In this document: one piece after another, positions 54,229-64,000 of the stretch
Numbering within the stretch: position 1 is the first letter of the stretch
Layout: each line of letters starts with the position of its first letter
Source: Siphonodentalium dalli
Lineage: Eukaryota > Mollusca > Scaphopoda > Gadilida > Siphonodentaliidae
DNA length: 64,000 nucleotides
Assembly: GCA_032622095.1 (NCBI GenBank)
Contig: CP136062.1
Coordinates: 162,128,875-162,192,874, forward strand
Direction: 5' to 3'
The notes under the pieces: model-generated
What the model was told of the DNA's origin: nothing
The model's database searches: none
What the model saw: the letters and a program-made list of their open reading frames with translations, nothing else
Translations under genes and position numbers: made by a program

Positions 54229-57200
54229 CCCTTACCGAAATCTTAGTGATATCTTAGTGCTTCCTTAGTGATTGAATGCTGGAGGAAAATCACTAAGAAA
54301 TCACTAACAATAATCATTAGGTGAAATGCCTAATAGGGAAAGTGAATGCTAATCTTAGTGCTTCTTAATGCTCAAGCACTACCTTAGTGCTTCCTTAGTC
54401 CTCTATTTGGGTGAAATATTCATGAGCTTAGTGCTCGAGCACTAAGCTTAGTGCTCGAGCACTAATCTAATTTACATATCACTAGTGCTTGCCTTAGTGC
54501 TCAAGCACTTATTTTTAATGATTTGTGAGCACTAAGGTTGAAATAATAAATTCCAGCTAATATAGTATAGGCTAGTAGTAAATAAACATGCACATGTACT
54601 CACAATTTATTCTATAGGGTCCATATTTGTGTACCACGGGTGTATATATAATCCTTCATCAAGTTTTTAATGAAATACAGTAATTTTCAAATTGATAACT
54701 TGATAACTTTTAATTGGAAAAATAACATTTATACTAAACATCTGTAACATTTCATCGATTACTTTATCTAAATCACGAATATATGTACATGATTCTCTAT
54801 TCTGGTCTTCCTCGGTTTAATTGTACTGACTTATTCCTGCAAAGAGAAAAAAAAAATATGTTTAAAATTTGAATTATAACGTTGAATCTAGGCATACTAT
54901 TACTGAATGAGTGTCTAATCTCCAATGGATGCAAATAGCAATTCTGCCAATATCGTTATTTGCAATCCGATGCTAGCTTAAATTTAAAAAAACATATTTT
55001 TGAAATAACACAACTATATGCCAATATTATCATTATTCCTACCTGTTTTCCATAAAATAAGACCCAGTTGATCCCCATTGACCACTTCAGAAATCTTGGG
55101 CAAATGGCATATGGAAGAAATTCTGCAGTTTTAACAAAAATATCATATAATTAGAGCACTTAGAAGTGGTACAAGCTGTCGCTATACTAGTACGCACATA
55201 TAATCGATCATGATTCCCACCCACCTTCCTGAAAATCAGGCCCAGTTGACCCTTTTATTCAGAAATCCTGGGGTGATGGCCCAGCAGAAATTGTCTTAAT
55301 TTTGACCGAAATATAGTATAGTTAGAACACAAAGGGGCACAAGCTGTAACTACTAAAACCAAATAAGTTATCTTGCCCTGCAGCATATCTGCATGGTCCT
55401 TGCATAATGGCACGTTTCCTATTCACAGTTTTTCACAGCATATACTTTGAGGAAGTCTCTCAGTCACCTTGAACCATTTCCAGTAAGCCACAGTGTAATT
55501 GGACTTGTTTGTTATTTTTATGAATCTATTTTATTAATCTGATTTAGTCCTTTCTGTTAGTTTAAATTCGAAATATTGGAAGTTTCCTGGGGGGAGGCCT
55601 GGGGGGGGGGGGGGAGAAATTGTGTAACTTAATTAATTTGTTAAGAATTAATCCAATATAACTTTCAAATTGGCCCAGATGAGCTCTTAAATTGTTTATA
55701 TGCATTCATATAAATTAAAAGTAATGGCATCATGGATATATATGTTGGGTCTTTAAGATTAAAGTTTTACAAATTACTAAAGACCATGCATGCATTCAGT
55801 CATATGCATTCAGACTCCTAATTTACTGCATGCACATATATACTGATGATACTGTCCTAGCTGCCTCAAACTTTTGCAATTTAACTGTGAAAATTTTCAA
55901 TGTTAAAGGAAATAATTAAATCCTGTATAAGCATCATTTTTGCAATCCATGTTTTAATAATTTGGCATTTCACACATTTGTATAACTCACTCTATAATCT
56001 CTTTCTTTTTTGCCATAAGTTGAGCTACCAGTACTGCTACTGAGAGATTGATTCAACTCCCTGCAATTCAAGCTGATTTCCTGCTCTATAGTCATGATGC
56101 AGTTTCTTCCCAAATCTTGCATGAATGCATGCTTCTTTGAAAAAGAAATTGTGAAATCTGAAATTAAAATAGAATAATTAATATGTCTTAATAGCTATAA
56201 AGATATTAAAGTCATATTTTTTTCTCATTTTGATCTTGGGGGCACCATTAAAGAAAATTAATATATTGGCCTTATAAAATTGTTTATTGGGGAAGACAAT
56301 TAGCACATTATAGTTAATTAATACACCCAGTGTAAGTTTCTTTTAAATATAAAAAATTGCAATATATCATTCAAATATGTATATATAGATTTACACCTTG
56401 GAGGTGTGAGTCATTTTTTTATTTTCAAAAGGGTTAAATTTCCTATGAGAATTGATATATTAAATCCCATTTATACATGTTTGTGTATTTTTAAAGGGAA
56501 CCTGAGAATCTGGTGGAGAGTTTGGTGAATTGTGGCAGCTGGGCCTTGTAATGATCGCTGTAGCTATTTATATTTGTGTAATATTGCACTGTGTGTACTT
56601 GAGTTGGTGAAGTAATCCTGTGAATATGATTAGTACTGTTGACAATATCATAGTTTGGATTTTCATGAGGCAATAACATATAAATTAAAAAGATTTATGA
56701 GAGTATATACTTACATTGTTCCCCATCCTGGTGCTGTTGTTTCTCCATCAAAAACACAGAAAAAACTGAGAAATTATCTCTTTTCACATACATAAATGTG
56801 TTAGGTATATATATTGAAAACATACTTCTTCCATATTCCGATTAAACTCACTGATTCTTTAGAAAAAACATGAGAATAACAGCTAGCTCCATGTGTATAA
56901 TATATGACTGAGAGACAAACTATGGGTAGTCAAAACAAGAGAGCACATACACTGACAAACATCTGTTGCTGATATTAAAGAAGTGTCAAATTACAAGATG
57001 TGGCTGGATTCCTTTGTGATGTAACTAAATTTAGAACAAGTTCAAATAATCCTATATAGGCTCCAGGGGGTGGTCAGATTAGATGATTAATTTTTATATA
57101 TAGGCACTGTCTTGTCCCAGGAATATTTTTAGAGCATGCATATGATACAGTTGGTTTTATTGCAGTTTAATAGCTCCAATTAAGAGCCAGCTAGTAGCTA

Positions 57201-58615
57201 GTACATGTAGTGAGAACAATTCGATCATTACTTGAATTAGTTAAGCAAATTGTCTCTTTTATAATTACTTTGATTCAGAATTGGGGTAGTTTCAATTCAT
57301 ATTAATTATCAACTACTAGTACTTATAGATCCAAAATGGTATTACATGTATTTCCAATGAAAAATTATATTTTTAAATGTATCTAAAAAAAAGCAATAAT
57401 TTTTGTCCCTTTTCAGAACAAATAATTGGAGAAAAATACATTTGAATAACACAAACTCATGTTGACTGGTCTGCCTGACTGAAAACATTATTATTTTATA
57501 TAAAAAAAAATAAACAATATTAATAAATAATAATAATAATTTATTTATATAGGATATGAAGGGGTTGACAATCTGACAATATACTTTATATTGGTCTCAC
57601 CTTGAAGTGTTCATCAAACCACTTATTTTGATATGTATAATGCACAGATCAACCAATTTTTGATGCAGCAATGGATTTTTTCTCACTTTTTCCATGTAAT
57701 CTGTTTAACCTGAGCTAGTTTAATTGCAAGAGATTCTCTGCTTGAAATAAACAAAGTTCTCAGCTGTAAGCACTAAGAGTGCCTTACTAGTGATTGAGAA
57801 AATCCCAGAAACATTAAATGACTGCTGTTATTTAGAAGCTAAATTCTTAGTGCTTCCTATTACTCCAATCTCATGGTTTTGACATGGTGTATTGAATAGA
57901 TATCTTTTGTTGCAAATATTTCACTTAAAAGATAGATTTCCAATAAAAAAGTAAAGTTTTTAAATGTATCTTAATCAGCCACATTTTCCATCCTTGTTCA
58001 GATAAAATAAGTGGAGAAAATATGTTCATGTGAGTGCATGTATGTGACACAAACTCACCCTAACTGGTCTGTTTCACTCAAAAATTATTTTTTAATATAA
58101 AAAAAATAATTGGTCTCAGCATGAAGAGTTCATCAAACTGCTTCTTTTGATATGTATAAAGCACATACTAGTCAATACTTGTTACAGCAATGGATTTTTT
58201 CTCACTTTTTCCGTGAATTCCATGAACCTGACTTAGTTTATTTCAAGCAGAGATTCTCTTGAAATTAAACTAAGTTCTCTGTAAGCACTAAGAGTTCCTT
58301 ACTAGTGATTGAGAAAATCTCACAAACATTAACTGACTGCAGATATTTGGAAGATAAATGCTTAGTGCTTCATATTACTCCAGTCTCATGGTTTAAAACA
58401 TCATGCAGCATTAACAATCAGATGGTTGGAGTACTAAGAATCACTAAGAATCACTAAGGAGAAAATCCCTTAGTGCTCAAGCACTAGCATTAGTGATATT
58501 CTTAGTGCTTACACCCCACAAACATTAAGGAAATGTGGAAATTAATGATTCTTAGTGCTCGAGCACTAAGCAAGCACTAAGGAATCACTTATTTAGTGAT
58601 TTCTTTCGGTAAGGG
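54229..58615. mobile_element. 4.4-kb TIR element with CTTAGTGC/GCACTAAG arrays
   Basis: The ends CCCTTACCGAAATC and (inverted) CCCTTACCGAAAGAAATC. Just inside, 54240-54530 and 58430-58600 are packed with CTTAGTGCTT, GTGATT and the palindrome CTTAGTGCTCGAGCACTAAG. A 500-bp tandem duplication lies inside (about 57350-57875 and 57940-58390). No transposase-like frame, so non-autonomous. Target duplication unresolved (CA on both sides). Confidence 0.7.
54540..57340. other. Interior of the 4.4-kb element
   Basis: AT-rich, with some AG/GT-like splice words (for example ACTTAC at 56710) but no cysteine-rich or otherwise recognisable exon. G-homopolymer at about 55600. Confidence 0.4.
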
Positions 58616-58701
58616 CATATAACAGAAGTGTGGTGATTGCAGGACTTCTTATTTGTAAAAAAAATGCTATTTTTTCAATACAATCAATAGTGAGCACTCA
58701 C

Positions 58702-58812
58702 CTATTAAGCAAGTAGCGCCAGTCCATCCAGGTGGACAAGTGCACGGGCACGCATTAATTCCATCAGTTGCTGTACCAGTATTACAAGTGACTCCTCCGC
58801 AGTCATCAATAT
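58702..58812 (-). CDS. EGF-like domain exon with rearranged cysteines (first in window)
   Basis: A 111-nt phase 1-1 exon; donor GTGAG, acceptor TTTCAG. The 37 residues start DIDDCGGVTC and end with PPGWTGATC. It has six cysteines but at 5, 10, 22, 24, 26 and 35: the usual third cysteine (around 15-16) is replaced (GTATDG) and an extra cysteine stands where the conserved aromatic residue normally is (NACPCTC). Length, splice phase and flanking motifs leave little doubt that it belongs to the same gene. The canonical 1-3, 2-4, 5-6 disulfides cannot form unchanged. The next exon downstream is 19 kb away. Confidence 0.85.
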
Positions 58813-59904
58813 CTGAAAGTAAGAGTTGTCAAATATGATCACTAGAAGTCTTATAGCAAACCTGAATAAAAGGCTGCCATTCAGTTACAAAAGTATACAT
58901 TTGAACAGTATTATCAATTTGGAGGAGTGTTCAGGTATAACAAGACAGTCGCTCACCTGACTGTAAAGACTGAGAAGACTGGGACTACAACAGTCAGTAA
59001 TTGTCAAAATCATTTAAGACAAGTATAATTCTAAACAGGGACATAGCTGGAGGTTCTCAGATGAGCAAGGCTCTTCACCTTGAACTGTTTAATTGCACAC
59101 CACTGACAAATCTCCAACCCCTTACACTTTTTAAACAAGACAACAGACCACAGTTCACAAAATTCCTATTGCACATCCCTCTTAGAATTAAATTTTACAA
59201 CTGGTACCAGTACTTCAAGCTCTCGAACTTGGAAATTACCAACCTGACATCGCCCATAAAGTTAAAATTTGAGGCCATTTCGGTCTAACAGTTTAACCCA
59301 AAGTAGGAAAATATGGACTGTTACTGGTTGAAAAATCAAATCTACAACTAATGTTTTATCAGGCATGAAATTTCCAATTGTTTAAAATTTTGATCGAAGT
59401 AGGGGGTCAAAACCCCACCCCCTTTCCACTTCCACCTCATTGCGCCCATACAGGTAGCTTAGAAATCAATAGGAATCTATATATTATTATACGATCAAAC
59501 AGCAAGATACAGGTAGGGTGGTGGTTGAGAGTTAAATATCTTATCTCTGCCCCTATTTGAACAAACGTGAATCGCCATCTATGAGATCCATTCATCTAGA
59601 AATTTCAAACGGGGTAGATTTTAAGAGTTGAAAAGAACTAATTTTCCACAAAATTAACCCATGTGTACAAATCTGAACCCTGGTCACCGAATAACCCTCC
59701 ATACCAAACATAAGCTATAAATAGGCCCGATGGTTCTTGAGAAGAAGTTGTTTTAAGAATTAATATGGAGAGAAATACTTATGGCCCTGGCTTCTAGCTC
59801 ACCTATATGACCTGATGAACTCATTTGACGTCCACACCAAAATATATAAACCGATTTGGCCTTTAATATGTATGTGGAGAAGAAACCAATTGATGGACGG
59901 ATGG
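58813..59904. other. Unannotated sequence upstream of the first exon
   Basis: Acceptor side of the 58.7 kb exon. A 95-codon frame at 59001-59288 has no recognisable domain and no splice context. 59500-59600 resembles 32880-32960. Confidence 0.4.
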
Positions 59905-62322
59905 CCCTTACAGAAATTATAAGCTCGCGATAAGCTCACAGAAGATGAATTTTGTGAGCTCGCTGCGAGCGTGTAATTTGGAACTATAGCGAGCTCCCTG
60001 TTAGCTCACTGTGAACTCCCTGCAAACTCTTGCGAGCTTATTGCCTTACTTTTGCGACCTTAATACATTCTCTTGCAAGCTCAATGTAAACTCCTGCGAG
60101 CTCGCTGATAACTACCTGCGAGCTCTCCATGATTTGCCTTAATTGAACAGGTAAAACATATGCACCTCTGAACCCATTTGCAATAATATGGTAGCTGAAT
60201 ATTTAGCATTGGTACCTCTTGAATCACTATGATATTGCAACTTGTTCACAGTGATAGTGGAATCCTTTCTGTAAACAGAAATTGATCACACACATATACA
60301 ATGTAGTATATTTAGCCTCATATTCTGTTATTTGGATCACATTCTGTGAATCACAATAGTACAAATCACAAAAAATAGATAGATCACAGCCAAATTCCAC
60401 CTAAAATCTTCTGGAATTGATTGTAGTCGAAAGTTTTCAAGATACCAACATTTAATACTGACAGTATATAAATTAAAAAAAACATAAGTTATTCAATTAT
60501 AAATATCTTCTTTTTTGTATCTTTTTCTGCTCGCAGCTGCTCCTTGAGAACTTCGAGTTAATTGCCTTAATGTTAACCATGGCTCTGTAATAGTTTGTTT
60601 TCCATCTAGCCCAGTTATGGTCTTCATGTAAGCTGTAATACAATAATTACAATAATTTACTTGCAATTTAAGTTTAACAATTTAAATGAATCATGTTTGG
60701 AAAATTAATTTCATGCCCAATAAACAAAGCTAGTTCCCCTCCTATCAGCATTTCATTTCACGCCCTAAATACAAAGCTAGTTACCCCCCCCCCACATCAT
60801 TTCATGCCAATAAACAAAGCTAGTTATAATCCCCTCCCCATGCAATCATCATTTCATGTCAAATAAACAAGCTAGGTATATACCCACCCATTATTTCATA
60901 CGCAATAAACAACGCTAGTTATAAGTCTTCAACAGTTCAATAGTATGCTTACCCGCCCACCATGTTATGCCCAATAAACAAAGCTACATGTAGTTAACTA
61001 CCCCCATCATAATTTCATGCCCAATAAACAAAGCTAGTTATCCCCCATCATCATTTCATGCCCAATAAACAAAGCTATTTAGCCCCCCCCAATCATAATG
61101 GTATGCACAATAAACAAAGCTAGTTATAAGTCTTCAACAGTTCAATAGTATATGCTTACCTAAGTTTCTGGAATCCATGCACTGGCCTGCAGCTATCTTC
61201 TCTGAATGATTGCTTCGAATTTATAAACAGATTTTGAATAGTTTTTTCAGTTTTAGAAATTAGTTTATCCATGCCTGCAAGCTCAGTTATCTTGAAGTAT
61301 TAGTGCATGCAGTCCTATCAGTCTCCAAAGTTGTTGAATGAAACAATTCACAAATCATAGAGAGAACATTATGAACAAAGAGAATATACCATGTAGTAAC
61401 AGTCTAAATTCAAATTTTACAATAACACAGGAAGTTAATTAGGAACACATGTTATCTCTGCAGAGCCAGTCAGTGGATTAAATTACAGAAGTATTTATAG
61501 AAATTTAAATTTGGTCAGTGTATGGCTGCTGATAGCATCACAGTCTTGTGTGTGTTTACAATCTTATGTCAAACATTTATGAAAGTACTGGGTTTTCCTG
61601 TGACTGGGAATTTATTAATTCTAATATTTTCCTAGCCTAGGAGTGGGAATTTATAGTCAGTAATAATTTTGAATTTGTTTTTGTTGGAAAATATTATTTT
61701 TTTAGGTCTGTTGGGTAACCTGACAGAGGTCTGCGGCAACCCCCTATTTTTACTAGGGACAATATATGTTTCTCTTTCCATGATATAGAGTATTTAAGCT
61801 TGCATGAACATGGACAGCTAGCATACTATAGACATTCATGACTTCCTAAACCACAAGCGAGCATGTTAACTATTTCGAGCTCAAAATCAAAATTAGCTCA
61901 CAATTTGGTGATCCAACTTTTAATCTCAGGATTGCGAGATTTAATCAGAATTAAGTTTGCAGTTGCGAGCTCAAATTATAATTAAGCTCACCATCGCGAG
62001 CTTCAAAGATTATTATGCTCGTGATTTCGAGCTCCAAATATCATTAAGTTCGCGATTGCGAGCTCCAAATATCAGTAAGCTCGCGACTGCGAGCTCCAAA
62101 CATAACTAAGCTCACAACTGCGAGCTCAGTACATAATTAAGTTCGCAACTGTGAGCTTAAATCACAGAACTTTAAGTTCGCAAGTGTTAGCTTAAATGAA
62201 AATCAAGAATCATCTGCGAGCTCTTGTGAGCTCGCAGGGAGATCGCTTGTTGCCTTGCGAGCTCGTTGCAAACTTAAATAAGTTTGCAAAGAGCTCGCAG
62301 CGAGCTCCCATTTTCATAAGGG
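59905..62322. mobile_element. 2.4-kb TIR element with GAGCTCGC arrays
   Basis: The ends CCCTTACAGAAATTAT and (inverted) CCCTTATGAAAATGG. GCGAGCTC/GAGCTCGC and GCTCACA-like words are repeated at 59938-60135 and 61855-62305; many contain the GAGCTC palindrome. Related ends to the 54229 element but a different subterminal word. No transposase frame. Confidence 0.65.
60707..61160. repeat. Irregular minisatellite, CCAATAAACAAAGCTAGTTA unit
   Basis: About eight copies of TTTCATGCCCAATAAACAAAG, CTAGTTA and a C-rich spacer, with period varying from about 40 to 80 bp. A longer piece (AAGTCTTCAACAGTTCAATAG) recurs at about 60922 and 61128. Lies inside the GAGCTCGC element. Confidence 0.7.
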
Positions 62323-62459
62323 GGATACATCCCAACAGAAGGATGGATGGGAGGACAGACTGACAGAGAGATCGACAGACAAATTCAAATTCTTTGCAAA
62401 TCAAGGTATAATGAGTTCAACTGGATAGGTGTTGGTAAAGAATATAATATTGGAACAGC

Positions 62460-62574
62460 CAAGCCTGAATATAGTGTCTGACATTTGCAGAATGAGGTCC
62501 CTAAAGGGTGAATTTAGTGACGCAATCCTGCAAGGTGGGCTAGCAAATGTCAGACACACTAAATTCAGGTTTGG
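62460..62574. mobile_element. GAGGTCCCC family, internally deleted copy
   Basis: Left CAAGCCTGAATATAGTGTC..TTTGCAGAATGAGG..GGGTGAATTTAGTGACG; the right end TAGCAAATGTCAGACACAC..AAATTCAGGTTTGG lacks the ACCTCATTC arm. Confidence 0.65.
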
Positions 62575-62579
62575 GAACA

Positions 62580-64000
62580 GCATTTTGTTTTGATTTTATT
62601 TTAATGACACACATGGGGCATGCATGCTAAGCAGTTGTTTACACCTGTCTGCCAGATAACATCTCAATTGATGACTGTGTGTTATTAACTCTTTCTGTCT
62701 GGAGCTAATACCATTTGCTGAATCTGCTGGTGGAAGAGGTGAGTTGGGAGATGAGATGGGGTGGGGTGCTGTTGGTTTGGGGCAGGGTGGTGGTATGGGT
62801 CATGTGGGGGAGGTGATGGAAAGATTTTCATAACTCTGCGAAAATTACAATGGTGCTAATTTTTTTAATTTATTTTTTTCTTGACTACAGTGGGTGCAGG
62901 GGCGCCTCAGTGTTGGGGAAATGGGGGGGGTAAAATGTGGATGGACGGACGGACGGACAAGGAGTGATGACTATAGCTCCACCAGAGACTTCGATAGAAA
63001 AACAGATAATTCAAGATCAGAATGATTCATATTCATTGTTGTTGAACTAATATAATCTGAACAACTCCTAAGGGAACTACTAGTACCCATCAATGAGTAT
63101 TTAGTATTGAAAGTTTCAACACACCTAATTTTATTGTCCCCTGTCATTCCATCGGATGACTATAGTAATTACCTTCGTCCGTCCGTGGGGGCGTCCATGT
63201 GTGGATCTGTCCATCCAGTAGGCCTACTTAGTCTGAACCTGTATTATGTCATTTTCTGTTGTTTTATTTTGGCACATATATCAACCAGCATGGGAACCTG
63301 TGCACCTCCAATTTTGAGGTCGGTTGGACTCATTTTAGCAGAGTTATTGCCATTTCGACATAGAATCGTACATCCCGGGACTCATCTTTTGTCTGAGCCT
63401 TTATTTCATCATTTTCCATTCATTTAAAAAAAAACTTAATTATCACAGATGTCAACCTGCGCACCTGCGATTTTGAGTTCAGTCAGTCATTTTGGCAGAG
63501 TTATTATCACTTTTTGACATAGAAATGTTTTATGTTTTATTTATTTTAGAGTTATTGGCCCTTTCTTGACACATTGAAGATGTTCAACATATTTAGTGAA
63601 TATGCACTTTGAATCATTAATTATTGTAATTAATTTCTCCTACAGTTTGTAGTATAGGGATGTGAGACCCATAAATCCTTCAAACCTGCCAACTTCATCA
63701 GTTCTTCAAATTATTCAAACTGCAGACCTCAAAGTTGCCAGAATTGTGGCAATTAAGCGAAATATTACTCAGGCTATAGTCTTCAAACAATTTTTATATA
63801 GAATAAAAGATCGCCTCCGACCACATGTCCCCCTGAAAAACTGGCTTTTTAGTTAGGATTGCTTTTTTTAACTCTCAAAATTCATCAAACCGTGACCAAA
63901 TTCAAACTTGGCCTTTGTCTTCTGAAATTTGAACCACGTACCAAATATGAAGATATTCAGTTGAATTGAAAAACAATGAGATAACTAAAAGTAAAGTTAA
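62580..64000. other. Unannotated sequence, end of window
   Basis: G-rich stretch at 62750-62960 ending in (GGAC)n. A degenerate dispersed repeat with CGTCCGTCCGTGG lies at about 63120-63500, and the start of a GCCTCCGACCACATGTCCCC block similar to 24845-24870 at 63815. No exon recognised. Confidence 0.4.

Noticed and set aside
56700-56770. Possible exon with a GTAAG-like donor on the minus strand
   Set aside because: The segment between the donor-like word and the next AG is short, lacks the cysteine pattern and phase of the other exons, and lies inside a mobile element.
59001-59288. 95-codon plus-strand frame as a gene
   Set aside because: No domain, no splice context and no support from composition.

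Overview
The window is a metazoan, intron-rich, AT-rich genomic stretch. The only host coding sequence I can support is a row of nine short exons on the minus strand. Each encodes one EGF-like domain, and every exon is bounded by AG/GT splice sites in phase 1-1. They lie at 58702-58812, 39546-39674, 28846-28959, 24702-24818, 21901-22014, 18855-18968, 17856-17969, 10815-10928 and 8863-8976 (order of transcription). Together they give 1041 nt, or 347 codons, of a calcium-binding-EGF repeat protein of the fibropellin/Notch-ectodomain type. No signal peptide, membrane segment, start or stop codon is visible, so the gene should continue past both ends of the window. I read everything else as introns filled with mobile DNA. 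The source looks like a marine invertebrate; a mollusc, brachiopod or invertebrate deuterostome are all possible and I cannot decide.

Layout. 1-8.8 kb: TA-flanked and TTAA-flanked miniature elements, a cluster of GCCGCTAGCGGC palindromes and hairpin MITEs. 8.8-19 kb: four EGF exons, three of them recent duplicates. Between them sit a 6-kb terminal-inverted-repeat (TIR) element loaded with CACG-rich subterminal motifs, and a 535-bp LTR element whose two 213-bp LTRs carry 5S rRNA sequence. 19.6-25 kb: a hAT-like element with G/C-homopolymer ends, two EGF exons plus a decayed half exon, a LINE reverse-transcriptase remnant and nested MITEs. 25.9-28.5 kb: a 2-kb satellite of 42- and 51-bp units, interrupted by a MITE. 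28.8-39.3 kb: one EGF exon, a hAT element with a clear 8-bp target duplication, further MITEs and a 2.1-kb ACTTAAGT-palindrome element. 39.5-44.8 kb: one EGF exon, then a 4.7-kb giant inverted repeat holding two broken, oppositely oriented pieces of a repetitive cysteine-tailed gene family. 45-54 kb: a CAT-type microsatellite, an endonuclease-reverse transcriptase LINE remnant, a 732-bp TTAA element and a likely Mutator-like element. 54-62 kb: two more subterminal-palindrome elements with related CCCTTA ends, on either side of the most upstream EGF exon.

Most interesting: (1) the 5S-rRNA-bearing miniature LTR element at 17227-17761, with primer binding site, polypurine tract, target duplication and an empty site visible in a paralogous intron copy 1 kb away. 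It has the architecture of plant Cassandra TRIMs but sits in an animal genome. (2) Several elements with unrelated sequence but one architecture: short TIRs plus arrays of a family-specific palindrome. (3) TTAA-flanked miniature elements that share one hairpin core but carry different terminal repeats. (4) The giant inverted repeat. No RNA gene, CRISPR array, operon or prokaryotic feature is supported.
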